Positions 8,885 through 18,417 of a stretch of DNA of 64,000 nucleotides are shown here, in pieces. Numbering within the stretch: position 1 is the stretch's first letter; each line of letters starts with the position of its first letter. Under the pieces are notes generated by a model. It saw nothing but the letters and a program-made list of their open reading frames with translations. It was not told the DNA's origin and did not search any database. This DNA is from an uncultured Bacteroides sp. Its GTDB lineage: Bacteria > Bacteroidota > Bacteroidia > Bacteroidales > Bacteroidaceae. The DNA is taken from contig CALULP010000008.1 of the NCBI GenBank assembly GCA_944321495.1, positions 62,001 through 126,000 of the forward strand, in the 5' to 3' direction. The translations under genes and the position numbers were made by a program.

Positions 8885-9928
8885 TTATTTCAACTGCAGA
8901 ATCCCGATAACCGGATTTCTATCCGGGTCTTTATTCTCCTCCCAAGTAACCAACGTATTATTATCGGTATAGGCTGTCCGGATGCCCACGCCGCGCCTGT
9001 CCACGTCGTTACGGAAATCCCGTCCCACCCAATGCCGCTTCTCCGACTTGGAATACAGGAACACCCGCAAGTCCTTTGCCGGGTCTGCCGACCAGTAAGT
9101 AGCCAGAATCCACTTCTCGCCCTCCAGATAGGTGGTGCGCAGGAAATCGCCGAAATGCTGCAACGACACCGTTTCCTCGTAATCCTGCCCCGGCTCCGGC
9201 AACATGCGGAAAGGATAGGCAAGGGACAGTTCGCCCTCTTCCCAGTGATACACCCCGTTCTCAAAGTTCGGCGCCATGAAGCATACCACGTCATCGTAAG
9301 CGCACAACTCCCACGGGAAAGTAGCATAAACCAAGTGGTTCTCCTTGCGCAACACCAAAGGCCGGGCGTTCTGCCCCGCTGCATCGGTCACGTAAATGCC
9401 GGCAGAAGCGTCATCCCGCCCCGCGCAGGACAGAATGATATCGCCCTGCGGGGTCAACTTGAAATCATCGGCTTTCACACTCAGGTTCACCGTCCCCAGA
9501 TGCTCGCCCCGGGGCGAATAATACAGAATCTGCCCCTGCCCGGAAGCCAGCACCGCTATCCTGCCATGCTGCTTATCGTATTCAAACTGGCTGATATACA
9601 CATATTCCCCGGGGCCATTCCCTTGGCGGGACACGCAGCTTTCATAAGCACCCTCCCGGCTGAACACCCATACGGCCTGCTGCTTGATGTCGAAAACAAA
9701 GATGTTATCCTCAGCAAAGGCAACATCCGTCACCGCCCCGACCATGCATTCCTCCGTACACTCCAACGGGATATACCGGATGGAGTCGACAAACAAGGAG
9801 TAGTCCAGCGAATCCGCGCTGACCTCCATCAAATCCACGTCCCATGCACCACCAGTTGACCTGTCCGTGCAGGAAAACATAAACCATACGACCAGCAACA
9901 GCCCAAAAGCAAATTTATTCATAGCCAT
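8885..9928 (-). CDS. 6-bladed beta-propeller lipoprotein
   Basis: 347 residues (an alternative ATG two codons in). The N-terminus MAMNKFAFGLLLVVWFMFSC is a lipoprotein signal with the modified Cys at residue 20. The mature protein matches the Bacteroidetes '6-bladed beta-propeller' family: YIPLE near the start, then blades with patterns such as DNIFVFDIKQQAVWVFSREG and the strongly conserved GNGPGEY. These proteins are common in Bacteroides, often beside transport or regulatory genes; no molecular function is established for most. Probably anchored in the outer or inner membrane facing the periplasm. Confidence 0.85.
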   Translation of the reverse strand: MAMNKFAFGLLLVVWFMFSCTDRSTGGAWDVDLMEVSADSLDYSLFVDSIRYIPLECTEECMVGAVTDVAFAEDNIFVFDIKQQAVWVFSREGAYESCVSRQGNGPGEYVYISQFEYDKQHGRIAVLASGQGQILYYSPRGEHLGTVNLSVKADDFKLTPQGDIILSCAGRDDASAGIYVTDAAGQNARPLVLRKENHLVYATFPWELCAYDDVVCFMAPNFENGVYHWEEGELSLAYPFRMLPEPGQDYEETVSLQHFGDFLRTTYLEGEKWILATYWSADPAKDLRVFLYSKSEKRHWVGRDFRNDVDRRGVGIRTAYTDNNTLVTWEENKDPDRNPVIGILQLK

Positions 9929-10070
9929 ACCTTATTCCCACACAAAAATAAGCAAAGCCCTGCATACGGCAAACGGATAGGAGCGCTTTTTCTTTCCGCC
10001 AAGCCGCAGTAGGAAACACCTGCCCGCCCCGCGGTTTGTCCGTTCTTTTTCCGCTCCATAGGGCCGAAAG

Positions 10071-10120
10071 TCGACCGAACCGGTACCGAACGGGGTACGA
10101 CCGGGGTACGGACCGGGTAG
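10071..10120. repeat. GTAC-rich periodic repeat, copy 1
   Basis: Within the 367-nt gap between the divergent beta-propeller and GT117 genes, GGTAC or GTAC recurs every 10-13 nt in a GC-rich context (GGTACCGAACGGGGTACGA and onward). The minus strand of this stretch aligns with the copy at 28609-28672, giving two copies in opposite orientation. The rest of the gap shows no gene. Confidence 0.6.
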
Positions 10121-10256
10121 GGAGAAGGCTTGTAAGGATTCGTTCCGGACAGGCGGGGGCCGGGCAACGACGACGCGGGGGACGGCAGGGGAAGCTTTTG
10201 CTATGAAAGGACGTTAATAATCCCTCACAACGCCCCGGGTTTCAGCGGGAAATCAC

Positions 10257-10264
10257 TATCTTTG
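10257..10264 (+). promoter_or_regulatory. -7 box of the GT117/DUF2723 gene
   Basis: TATCTTTG, 31 nt upstream of the chosen ATG. No good -33 match. Confidence 0.5.
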
Positions 10265-10295
10265 CGCCTTGAACGTAAAAAATGCTTTCATCCGA

Positions 10296-13200
10296 ATGAA
10301 ACGATACAAGACGATAAACAACCTCATGGGGTGGATTACCTTCCTCATCGCTGCCACGGTCTACTGCATGACCATCGAGCCGACCGCCAGCTTCTGGGAC
10401 TGCCCCGAGTTCATCACCACAGGCTATAAACTGGAAGTAGGACACCCGCCCGGCGCACCGTTCTTCATGCTGGTGGCCAACCTGTTCTCGCAATTTGCCT
10501 CGGACGCGTCGGAGGTGGCGAAGATGGTGAACTACATGAGCGCGCTGATGAGCGCGGCGTGCATCCTGTTCCTGTTCTGGACCATCACGCACCTGGTGCG
10601 CAAGCTGGTGGTGAAGGATGAGGGCAACATCGGCACGGCACAGACCGTGGCCATCATGGGCAGCGGACTGGTGGGCGCGCTGGCCTACACGTTCAGCGAC
10701 ACGTTCTGGTTCTCGGCCGTGGAGGGCGAGGTCTACGCCTTCTCGTCGCTGTTCACCGCCATCGTGTTCTGGCTGATACTGAAGTGGGAGGACGTGGCCG
10801 ACCAGCCGCACAGCGACCGCTGGCTGGTGCTCATTGCCTACCTGACGGGACTCAGCATCGGCGTGCACCTGCTCAACCTGCTTTGCCTGCCTGCCATCGT
10901 GCTGGTCTATTACTATAAGAAAGTGCCCAACGCCACCGCCAAAGGTTCGCTGCTGGCGCTGCTGGGTTCGGCGGTGCTGGTGGCCGTGGTGCTGTATGGC
11001 ATCGTGCCGGGCATCGTGAAGGTGGGCGGATGGTTCGAGCTGCTGTTTGTCAACACGCTGGGCATGCCGTTCAACACGGGCGTCATCGTTTACATCCTGG
11101 TGCTGGCATCGGCGCTCATCTGGGGCGTGTACGAAAGCTACCAGAACCGCGACAAGCTGCGCATGGCCTTGTCGTTCGTCCTCACCATAGCCCTGCTGGG
11201 CATCCCCTTCTACGGGCACGGGGCAAGCGCGGTGGTCATCGGGCTGATTGTGATAGCCCTGCTGTGGCTCTACCTGAACCCCAAGACACAGGCAAGCATC
11301 AAGGAGAAATGGCGCGTCAGCGCGAGGACGCTCAACACGGCGCTCCTTTGCACCATGCTCATCGTGGTGGGCTACTCGTCGTATGCGCTGATTGTCATCC
11401 GCTCTACCGCCAACCCGCCCATGGACCAGAACTCGCCCGAGGACATCTTCACCCTGGGCGAATACCTGGGACGCGAGCAATATGGCACGCGCCCGCTGTT
11501 CTACGGGCCTGCCTACTCCTCGAAAGTGGCGCTCGACGTGAAGGACGGCTACTGCGAGCCCCGTGTGTCGTACAACGGCACCAAGTTCATCCGCAAGGAG
11601 AAGGCAACGCCCGACGAGAAAGACAGCTACATCGAGATACCGGGACGCATTGAGTATGAATACGCGCAGAACATGCTCTTCCCCCGCATGTACAGCAGCC
11701 TGCACACCTCGGAGTACATGGCCTGGCAGGACATCAAAGGCCACGACGTGCCCTACGACCAGTGCGGCGAGATGCTGATGGTGAACATGCCCACGCAGTG
11801 GGAGAACATCAAGTTCTTCTTCACCTACCAGCTCAACTGGATGTACTGGCGCTACTTCATGTGGAACTTCGCCGGGCGGCAAAACGACCTCCAGGGCGAC
11901 GGGGGCATAGAAAAAGGCAACTGGATAACGGGCATTGGCTTCATCGACAACTGGCTGGTGGGCGACCAGACCCTGCTGCCCCAGGAACTGAAAGACAACA
12001 AGGGACACAACGTGTTCTACTGCCTGCCCCTGCTGCTGGGCATCATCGGCCTGCTGTGGCAAGCCTACCGCGGGCAGAAAGGCATACAGCAGTTCTGGAT
12101 AGTGTTCTTCCTGTTCTTCATGACAGGCATCGCCATCGTGCTCTACCTTAACCAGACCCCCGCGCAACCGCGCGAACGCGACTATGCCTACGCGGGCTCG
12201 TTCTACGCCTTCACCATCTGGATAGGCATGGGCGTGGCAGGATTGGTACAAGCTGTGAACAGCCTCTTGGCAAAGAAGAGGGCACAACAGTCGGAAGAAT
12301 CCCCCTCCGGCGAATGGCAGCCCCTGGCACCCGTGGCCATAGCGGTATCGGCGCTCTGCCTGCTGGTACCCATACAGATGGCCAGCCAGACGTGGGACGA
12401 CCACGACCGCAGCGACCGGTACATGGCACGCGACTTCGGCTACAACTACCTGATGTCGATGCAGGAGAGCGGCAATCCCGTCATCTTCACCAACGGGGAC
12501 AACGACACCTTCCCCTTGTGGTACGGACAAGACACCGAAGGCTTCCGCCCCGACGCACGCACCTGCAACCTCAGCTACCTGCAGACCGACTGGTACATCG
12601 ACCAGATGAAGCGTCCGGCCTACGACTCTCCCTCGCTGCCCATCACCTGGGAGCGCATGGAGTATGTGGAAGGCACCAACGAATACATCCCTATCCGTCC
12701 GGAATTCAAGCCCAGCATCGACGCCCTCTATGCCGAGGGGCGCAAACAGGCGCTCAACGGCAACCCGGAAGTCCTGCTGAACGTGCAGAAAGAGTTCGGA
12801 GAGAATCCCTATGAGCTGAAGAACATCTTGAAGCACTGGGTGCGCAACCCCAAAGACGCCGACCTGAAAGTGATTCCCACCGACAGCATCGTCATCAAAG
12901 TGGACAAGGAAGCCGTGCGCCGCAGCGGCATGCTCATCCCCGGCGACAGCATCCCCAACTACATGACCATCTCCCTCAAAGGCAAGCAGGCCTTGTACAA
13001 GAGCGAGCTGATGATGCTCGAAATGCTGGCAGAGTCCAACTGGGAACGCCCGCTTTACATTGCCGTCACCGTGGGTTCCGCCAACCAGCTGAACATGGAC
13101 AACCACCTCGTCCAAGAGGGTCTGGCCTACCGCTTCACCCCGTTCGACACCAGCAAAACGGGCGTGAAGGTAGACAGCGAGAAGATGTTCGACAACCTGA

Positions 13201-13685
13201 TGCACAAGTTCAAGTACGGAGGCGTGGACAAGCCGGGCATCTACATCGACGAGAACGCCATGCGCATGTGCCACACACACCGCCGCATCTTTGCCCAGCT
13301 CATCCAGCAACTGCTGGCCGAGGGCAAGAACGACAAGGCACGCCAGGCACTGGAGTACGCAGAGAAGGTACTGCCTGCCTACAACATCCCCTACGACTGG
13401 CAAAACGGCGCCGCGCAGTTGGGCGAAGCCTGGTACCGCCTGGGCGAACAGGAGAAAGGCGACGCCATCCTTACTGCCCTTGCCGACAAGGCGGTGGAAT
13501 ACTGCACCTGGTACCTCAGCCTGGACGAAAGCCGCTTCATGCGCTCCGTCAGCGAACTGGAGTACAACTGGGCGCTGCTCGACGCCTTGGTGAAGATCAT
13601 GCGCCAATACCAGTCGCCGCAAGCAGACATCTACCTGCCCAAAGTAGACGAAATATACAACCTATACATGGAGAGGATGGAATAA
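10296..13685 (+). CDS. GT117-family (DUF2723) integral membrane protein
   Basis: 1129 residues from the ATG at 10296. A TTG 27 nt upstream would overlap the predicted transcription start and is rejected. The N-terminus carries GWITFLIAATVYCMTIEPTASFWDCPEFITTGYKLEVGHPPGAPFF in several pieces, which is the DUF2723 signature, with the acidic FWDCPE turn typical of GT-C glycosyltransferases. About ten hydrophobic segments fill the first ~700 residues (for example 175-300, 580-680). The last ~450 residues are soluble and end in a TPR-like helical region (ALEYAEKVLPAYNIP, YRLGEQEKGDAIL). Family members are listed as glycosyltransferase family 117 in Bacteroidetes and are linked to protein O-glycosylation; the donor and acceptor here are unknown. 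Confidence 0.9.
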   Translation: MKRYKTINNLMGWITFLIAATVYCMTIEPTASFWDCPEFITTGYKLEVGHPPGAPFFMLVANLFSQFASDASEVAKMVNYMSALMSAACILFLFWTITHLVRKLVVKDEGNIGTAQTVAIMGSGLVGALAYTFSDTFWFSAVEGEVYAFSSLFTAIVFWLILKWEDVADQPHSDRWLVLIAYLTGLSIGVHLLNLLCLPAIVLVYYYKKVPNATAKGSLLALLGSAVLVAVVLYGIVPGIVKVGGWFELLFVNTLGMPFNTGVIVYILVLASALIWGVYESYQNRDKLRMALSFVLTIALLGIPFYGHGASAVVIGLIVIALLWLYLNPKTQASIKEKWRVSARTLNTALLCTMLIVVGYSSYALIVIRSTANPPMDQNSPEDIFTLGEYLGREQYGTRPLFYGPAYSSKVALDVKDGYCEPRVSYNGTKFIRKEKATPDEKDSYIEIPGRIEYEYAQNMLFPRMYSSLHTSEYMAWQDIKGHDVPYDQCGEMLMVNMPTQWENIKFFFTYQLNWMYWRYFMWNFAGRQNDLQGDGGIEKGNWITGIGFIDNWLVGDQTLLPQELKDNKGHNVFYCLPLLLGIIGLLWQAYRGQKGIQQFWIVFFLFFMTGIAIVLYLNQTPAQPRERDYAYAGSFYAFTIWIGMGVAGLVQAVNSLLAKKRAQQSEESPSGEWQPLAPVAIAVSALCLLVPIQMASQTWDDHDRSDRYMARDFGYNYLMSMQESGNPVIFTNGDNDTFPLWYGQDTEGFRPDARTCNLSYLQTDWYIDQMKRPAYDSPSLPITWERMEYVEGTNEYIPIRPEFKPSIDALYAEGRKQALNGNPEVLLNVQKEFGENPYELKNILKHWVRNPKDADLKVIPTDSIVIKVDKEAVRRSGMLIPGDSIPNYMTISLKGKQALYKSELMMLEMLAESNWERPLYIAVTVGSANQLNMDNHLVQEGLAYRFTPFDTSKTGVKVDSEKMFDNLMHKFKYGGVDKPGIYIDENAMRMCHTHRRIFAQLIQQLLAEGKNDKARQALEYAEKVLPAYNIPYDWQNGAAQLGEAWYRLGEQEKGDAILTALADKAVEYCTWYLSLDESRFMRSVSELEYNWALLDALVKIMRQYQSPQADIYLPKVDEIYNLYMERME

Positions 13686-13714
13686 CCCCCGACATCCCCA
13701 CCGGGAAACCACAA

Positions 13715-13779
13715 GCCGCAGGCAGGCACAGGAGCTGGGAACCTGACACACGTCCCAACTTTCCCTGCCCGCCTGCGGC
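13715..13779. repeat. Inverted repeat downstream of GT117
   Basis: GCCGCAGGCAGGCA (13715-13728) pairs with TGCCCGCCTGCGGC (13766-13779) with one mismatch. It lies between the GT117 stop and the deacetylase start. It may weaken read-through but has no T tract on the plus strand. Confidence 0.55.
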
Positions 13780-13812
13780 GAAAAAGTAACCAGTTTCAAC
13801 CAAACCACTTCC

Positions 13813-14475
13813 ATGCTGATAGAACAACCTCCCATGTTACTCCGGAAACTGTACCCCGGTGCATTATGGCGGGTGAACCCCGACGAACATGCCGTTTACC
13901 TGACGTTTGATGACGGCCCCATCCCCGAAGTCACGCCCTGGGTGCTCCGGCTGCTGGAGCAATACGGCATCAAAGCCACCTTCTTCATGGTGGGCGACAA
14001 CATCCGCAAGCACCCCGACGTGTTCCGCCAGGTCGTAGAGCAGGGACACCGCATCGGCAACCACACGTTCAACCACATCCGCGGCTTTGAGAACACCTTC
14101 AAGAGCTACCAGTCCAACACCGACCGGGCGCAACAGTTCATGCGGGAAGCCTGCGGCGACCTGCCTGCCCAGACCTTGGAGCATGCCCTGCAGCCCCTGT
14201 TGTTCCGCCCCCCGCACGGGCACATGACCTGGAGCCAGTACCTGATGCTGAAAAAGCACTACCGCATCGTGATGTGGGACCTCGTGACACGCGACTACAG
14301 CAAGAAGCTGCGCGGCCCGCAGGTGCTGGCCAACGTCATGCGTTACGCCCGCAACGGCTCCATCATCACCTTCCATGACTCCTTGAAATCGTGGAACAAC
14401 GGCAACCTGGCATACGCCCTGCCCCGCTCCCTCGACTTCCTGAAAGAGGAGGGATACGAATTCAGGCTGCTGTAA
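13813..14475 (+). CDS. Polysaccharide deacetylase family protein
   Basis: 220 residues, essentially one NodB-homology (CE4) domain. YLTFDDGP contains the catalytic base and metal-binding Asp pair; HRIGNHTFNH is the H-x3-H metal motif; RPPHG is motif 3; the C-terminal TFHDS contains the catalytic His block. No signal peptide or membrane anchor is visible, so export is uncertain. Family members remove N- or O-acetyl groups from peptidoglycan, chitin-like or other glycans. It lies 127 nt downstream of the GT117 gene on the same strand, so co-transcription is possible. Confidence 0.9.
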   Translation: MLIEQPPMLLRKLYPGALWRVNPDEHAVYLTFDDGPIPEVTPWVLRLLEQYGIKATFFMVGDNIRKHPDVFRQVVEQGHRIGNHTFNHIRGFENTFKSYQSNTDRAQQFMREACGDLPAQTLEHALQPLLFRPPHGHMTWSQYLMLKKHYRIVMWDLVTRDYSKKLRGPQVLANVMRYARNGSIITFHDSLKSWNNGNLAYALPRSLDFLKEEGYEFRLL

Positions 14476-14522
14476 GGAGGAGCATCCGCCTCCGCCCCCC
14501 ACAAGAGAAGTCCCGGCAAAAC

Positions 14523-14575
14523 GCAGGGCGGGCTTGCCTCCCGCCGTCTACCGGCTTCAGGCAAACCCGCCCTGC
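14523..14575. terminator. Inverted repeat between convergent genes (probable bidirectional terminator)
   Basis: 17-nt arms GCAGGGCGGGCTTGCCT and AGGCAAACCCGCCCTGC with one G:T position, separated by 19 nt, lying between the deacetylase and helicase stop codons. No strong T tract on either side. Confidence 0.6.
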
Positions 14576-14593
14576 ATGATGGGGTACATTTCC

Positions 14594-16432
14594 TTATTTC
14601 TTTTTCTTCTTCGACCGCTTGGCCCAGCCTTCCTCGCTGAAGTCGGGTTCAGGCCCGCGGAACTCATTGCCGGGCTGGAAGAATTGCTTCCAGTCGTCTT
14701 TTTTGCTGTACTTCTGTTCGTGCGCGCGGGTGGCGGTACGGGCAGGCTTGGCACTGCCTTTGCGCTTGCCTTCGCCTTTGACCGGTTCCTTGTCGGCCGC
14801 ATCGGCCACTTCCACCGACACCTTGCGCCCGCGCCAGGAAGCGCGGTTCAGCGCCTTCAGCACATTCTTGGCGGCGCCCTCCTCCACCTCGAAGAACGAG
14901 AAGTTGCGCATCAGGTCGATGCGCCCCACGGCAATGCGCCCGCGGGTATGGTTGTTGAGCAGGCTGATGAGGTCGGCAGGAAAGAAATTGTCCGACTTGC
15001 CCAGGTTGATGAACAGCCGTGCGTAGCCTTCTTCGGCCTGGCGCGGGCCTTTGACGCCTTTCTCCCCCTTGTTCCGCTTCTCTTTGCGCCCGCCGTCCAG
15101 GGTGGAGGTGATTTCTATCTCCTCGCGGTCGCGGTAGTAATCGAGGAAGCGGTTGAACTCGTGGCTTACCATGCGCTTTATCAGGTCTTCTTTCGACAGC
15201 CAGTCCAGCTTGCGGTACACGTCGGGCATGAAGTCGGCTATTTCTTCTTCGTTCACCTTCACCTTCTCCACGTCGTCTATCACCTTCATCAGCTGTTTCT
15301 GGCAGATTTGCTTGCCGGTAGGCATCTCGCCTGCCTCAAACTTCTTGCCGATGACGCGCTCTATCTGGCGCAGCTTGCCTTTCTCGCGCAGGTTGATGAT
15401 GGCGATGGAGGTACCCGTCTTGCCGGCGCGCCCGGTGCGTCCGCTGCGGTGCGTGTAGCTCTCGGTGTCGTCGGGCAGGCCGTAGTTGATGACGTGCGTC
15501 AGGTCGTCCACGTCCAGCCCGCGGGCGGCAACGTCGGTGGCTACGAGCAGCTGGAGGTTGCGTATGCGGAACTTCTGCATCACCTGGTCGCGCTGCGCCT
15601 GGCTCAGGTCGCCGTGCAAAGAGTCGGCGTTGTAGCCCTCCTGCATCAGTTTGTCGGCAATCTCCTGCGTTTCCTTGCGCGTGCGGCAGAAGATGATGGC
15701 GTAGATTTGCGGATAGTAGTCCACGATGCGTTTCAGCGCGGCATATTTGTCTTTGGCATGCACGCAGTAGGCCACGTGCTTCACGGTGTTGGTGCTTTCG
15801 TTTTTCCGCCCGATGGTGATTTCCTTGGCGTCGTGCAGGTAATTCTGCGCGATGCGGCTTATCTCCGGGCTCATGGTGGCGGAGAACAGCAGCGTGTTGC
15901 GCTCTTCGGGCACGTCGGCCAGGATGGCGTCGATGCTGTCGGTGAAGCCCATGTCGAGCATTTCGTCCGCCTCGTCCATCACCACGTTCTGCACGGTGGC
16001 GAGCGACACGGTCTTGCGCTCCATCAGGTCAATCAGGCGTCCCGGCGTGGCCACGATGATGTGCACGCCGCGCTTCAAGGCGCGTATCTGGCTCTCGATG
16101 GACGAACCGCCATACACGGGCAATACCCGCAGGCCGTCGATGTACTTGGCGTAATCGCTCAGGTCGCCCGCTATCTGCAGGCACAGTTCGCGGGTGGGGC
16201 AAAGGATGAGTGACTGGGGTACGCGGTGGCTGATGTCCACCTTCTGAATCAGGGGCAACCCGTAGGCCGCCGTCTTGCCGGTGCCGGTCTGCGCCAGCGC
16301 CACAACGTCGTTGTTTTCCCCCAACAGATAGGGGATTACTTCTTCCTGCACGGGCATGGGCTGTTCGTAGCCCATCTCCTCAATGGCTTGGCGTATCTCG
16401 GCCGACACACCAAGTTCTTCAAATGTCTTCAT
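14594..16432 (-). CDS. DEAD-box ATP-dependent RNA helicase (DeaD/CsdA-like)
   Basis: 612 residues from the ATG at 16432; the upstream TTG sits in the promoter -7 box. RecA domain 1: Q motif near residue 29, AQTGTGKT (47-54), PTREL (79-83), DEAD (153-156), SATM. RecA domain 2: ARGLDV and HRSGRTGRAG. Residues ~450-540 form a DbpA-like RNA-binding domain (YARLFINLGKSDNFFPADL; SFFEVEEG). The tail is basic and ends in a run of Lys. Such helicases remodel ribosomal or other RNA, often in the cold. Monocistronic with its own promoter. Confidence 0.95.
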   Translation of the reverse strand: MKTFEELGVSAEIRQAIEEMGYEQPMPVQEEVIPYLLGENNDVVALAQTGTGKTAAYGLPLIQKVDISHRVPQSLILCPTRELCLQIAGDLSDYAKYIDGLRVLPVYGGSSIESQIRALKRGVHIIVATPGRLIDLMERKTVSLATVQNVVMDEADEMLDMGFTDSIDAILADVPEERNTLLFSATMSPEISRIAQNYLHDAKEITIGRKNESTNTVKHVAYCVHAKDKYAALKRIVDYYPQIYAIIFCRTRKETQEIADKLMQEGYNADSLHGDLSQAQRDQVMQKFRIRNLQLLVATDVAARGLDVDDLTHVINYGLPDDTESYTHRSGRTGRAGKTGTSIAIINLREKGKLRQIERVIGKKFEAGEMPTGKQICQKQLMKVIDDVEKVKVNEEEIADFMPDVYRKLDWLSKEDLIKRMVSHEFNRFLDYYRDREEIEITSTLDGGRKEKRNKGEKGVKGPRQAEEGYARLFINLGKSDNFFPADLISLLNNHTRGRIAVGRIDLMRNFSFFEVEEGAAKNVLKALNRASWRGRKVSVEVADAADKEPVKGEGKRKGSAKPARTATRAHEQKYSKKDDWKQFFQPGNEFRGPEPDFSEEGWAKRSKKKKK

Positions 16433-16462
16433 TAAATAATTGTCTTTCTTATAATTCGGGCG

Positions 16463-16470
16463 CAAAGGTA
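16463..16470 (-). promoter_or_regulatory. -7 box of the helicase gene
   Basis: TACCTTTG on the minus strand, 30 nt upstream of the ATG. Confidence 0.55.
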
Positions 16471-16598
16471 CGCATTTTTCCCGGGATTACGGAAGTTTTT
16501 CCGCAATCTGCGCACAATTTCCGGCGAAGACCGGGAGCAGGCGCCGCGCACAAGGACGCCCCGGGCGATGTTTCCACGGCCCGGATTGCCCGTTTCCT

Positions 16599-16678
16599 GG
16601 CGTAGTATCGCTATTCTCTTAGCGGTACGTCGCTACCGTCCTGGCGTAGTATCGCTATCCTCTTAGCGTAGTATCGCT
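16599..16678. repeat. Palindromic-repeat cluster 1 (TAGCGATACTACGCTA family)
   Basis: Three to four units of GGCGTAGTATCGCTA-like sequence, with spacers such as TTCTCTTAG and CCGTCCT, in the 420-nt gap between the divergent helicase and first esterase. Each unit is an imperfect palindrome (GCG...CGC ends). The same unit recurs at seven other intergenic loci in the window. The rest of this gap shows no gene. Confidence 0.85.
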
Positions 16679-16889
16679 TGGTTTCCGCCGTTTTTCCTCC
16701 CCGGAAAAGCAGCGGGAAAGCTTCTTTTGAAGTTTATGACAACATTTCTGAAGCTCACGACAAGTGTTTTGAAGATACGGAGGAGGACTATGCGGAAATA
16801 TTTTAGTAACATTGCGCACAGGAAAGCGGACGCGAAGGACGTCCGCCGGAAAACAAAGTATCATTTTTAACACCATTAAAAACATGCGT

Positions 16890-18095
16890 ATGAAAAAACT
16901 GTTTTTCTTATCAGCACTCTTGCTGATGTCTGCCGTGACCTTCGCGCAGCAGGCCTTGTGGGGAGGCGCCCCGGTGGTTTCCCCCGAAATCCATGAAGAC
17001 AACACGGTAACCTTCCGCCTGAAAGCGCCCAAGGCCGTGAAAGTGCAAGTGACAGGCGACTTCCTGAAGGCCATCCCCATCGAGACCGAGAGGGGCATCT
17101 GGGAAGGCCCGGGCATAGCCGACCTCAAAGAGGGCAAGGACGGCGTGTGGGAATACACCACCCCCGAGCCGCTGGCACCCGAACTGTACATGTACTCGTT
17201 CATCGTGGACGGGCTGAAAATCATGGATCCCAGCAACGTATATATGATACGCGACGTGGCCACGGTGACCAATGTGTTCATCATCGGCGGCGGGCGTGCC
17301 GACCTGTACGAGGTGAACGACGTGCCCCACGGCACCGTGTCGCGCCTGTGGTACAACAGCCCCACGCTGGACATGGAACGCCGCATGACGGTGTACACCC
17401 CCGCCGGCTATGAGACCAGCGGCAAGCGTTACCCCGTGTTCTACCTGCTGCACGGCGGCGGTGGCGACGAAGAGGCCTGGATTAACTTAGGACGCACGTC
17501 GCAGATTCTGGACAACCTCATCGCACAAGGCAAGGCCGAACCGATGATTGTGGTCATGACCAACGGCAACGCCTGGCAGGATGCCGCAGCCGGCGAGTCG
17601 CCCAAGGGACTGGTTCCTCCCGCCATGCGTTCGCCCGAAGCTGCCAAGGCTCCCGAAGGCGGTTTCGAGCTGTCGTTCCCCGACGTGGTGAAATTCGTGG
17701 AAAAGACGTTCCGCGTAAAGAGAGGCAAGCGGTACCGCGCCATAGCCGGCCTGTCGATGGGCTGCGGGCATGCCGCCAACATCTCCCGCTACTACCCCGA
17801 CATGTTCGACTACGTAGGCCTGTTCTCCGGCTCCGCATCGGCACGCCCCAACTCCACCTGCCCCGTGTTCACGGACTTCGAGCAGAAACTGAAAGTACAG
17901 TTGCAGGACAAGAAGCCGGCCCTCTACTACATCGCCTGCGGCAAGACCGACTTCGTGCAGGAAGGCCTGAAGAAATACCTCCAGCTGCTGGACGAAAAAG
18001 GCTACCAATATGAATACTACGAAAGCGACGGCGGCCACATCTGGCGCAACTGGCGCATCTACCTGACGGAGTTCGCGCCGAAACTGTTTAAATAA
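16890..18095 (+). CDS. CE1-type esterase, tandem copy 1
   Basis: 401 residues from the ATG at 16890, chosen to match the two paralogues downstream (ATG at 16884 is possible). Signal peptide MKKLFFLSALLLMSAVTFAQ, so exported. Residues ~35-110 form an E-set/CBM48-like beta domain (VTFRLKAPKAVKVQVTGDF). Residues ~160-400 are an alpha/beta-hydrolase esterase D/feruloyl-esterase-like domain: YLLHGGGGDEEAW (oxyanion region), GLSMG with nucleophile Ser289, ACGKTD (likely Asp) and GGHIWRNWR (catalytic His). Such proteins remove acetyl or feruloyl groups from xylan-type polymers. Here the residues after the Ser are CGHA rather than the usual G-x-H. It is a close duplicate of the next two genes. Confidence 0.9.
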   Translation: MKKLFFLSALLLMSAVTFAQQALWGGAPVVSPEIHEDNTVTFRLKAPKAVKVQVTGDFLKAIPIETERGIWEGPGIADLKEGKDGVWEYTTPEPLAPELYMYSFIVDGLKIMDPSNVYMIRDVATVTNVFIIGGGRADLYEVNDVPHGTVSRLWYNSPTLDMERRMTVYTPAGYETSGKRYPVFYLLHGGGGDEEAWINLGRTSQILDNLIAQGKAEPMIVVMTNGNAWQDAAAGESPKGLVPPAMRSPEAAKAPEGGFELSFPDVVKFVEKTFRVKRGKRYRAIAGLSMGCGHAANISRYYPDMFDYVGLFSGSASARPNSTCPVFTDFEQKLKVQLQDKKPALYYIACGKTDFVQEGLKKYLQLLDEKGYQYEYYESDGGHIWRNWRIYLTEFAPKLFK

Positions 18096-18100
18096 TAGAT

Positions 18101-18279
18101 GTACTTTTTCTTTCGCTTGTCCGAAAGAAAAAGATACCAAAAAGAAAGGACCCCGGCTGCGCCCGCCGGACTACTTCTTTGCAGCGTAGCTGCCAAGGAA
18201 GTAGCCCCGGAGATTCAGCGCTTGACTTTTTTCTTTTGGTAGCTTTTCTTTTTGCGTCAAGGCAAAAAGAAAAGTACAC
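18101..18279. repeat. MITE-like element A (short form)
   Basis: A 179-nt element filling much of the 322-nt gap between esterases 1 and 2. The left end is a hairpin (CTTTTTCTTTCG / CGAAAGAAAAAG) and the right end a second hairpin (CTTTTCTTTTT / AAAAAGAAAAG). The outermost bases GTACTTTT and AAAAGTAC are inverted. The inner parts CCCCGGCTGCGCCC and GTAGCCCCGGAGATTCAGCG recur in the elements at 40111 and 59391. It has no coding capacity. The remainder of the gap shows nothing further. Confidence 0.8.
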
Positions 18280-18417
18280 TGCCTTTTTATGTTTTACAGC
18301 AGGTTTGAACGCATGTGCAAGCGTTTTGAACACACAGGACAGCCCGAACGGCTACATTCCGCTAACATTGCACCCGAAAAACAAAGAATCAATCATCAAT
18401 AACCCGATAAAAGAAAC

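Noticed and set aside
10242..13622. Minus-strand open frame of 1126 residues opposite the DUF2723 gene
   Set aside because: It is a shadow of a GC-rich coding strand: very rich in His, Val, Gln, Arg and Ala with no recognisable domain, while the plus strand encodes a clear conserved membrane protein.
13268..13789. A small plus-strand frame at the end of the DUF2723 gene
   Set aside because: It lies in another frame of the same coding region, is Arg/Pro/His-rich and shows no family signal.
14534..16213. Plus-strand frame of 559 residues opposite the helicase
   Set aside because: The helicase motifs lie on the minus strand; this frame has none and is Ala/Val/His-rich.
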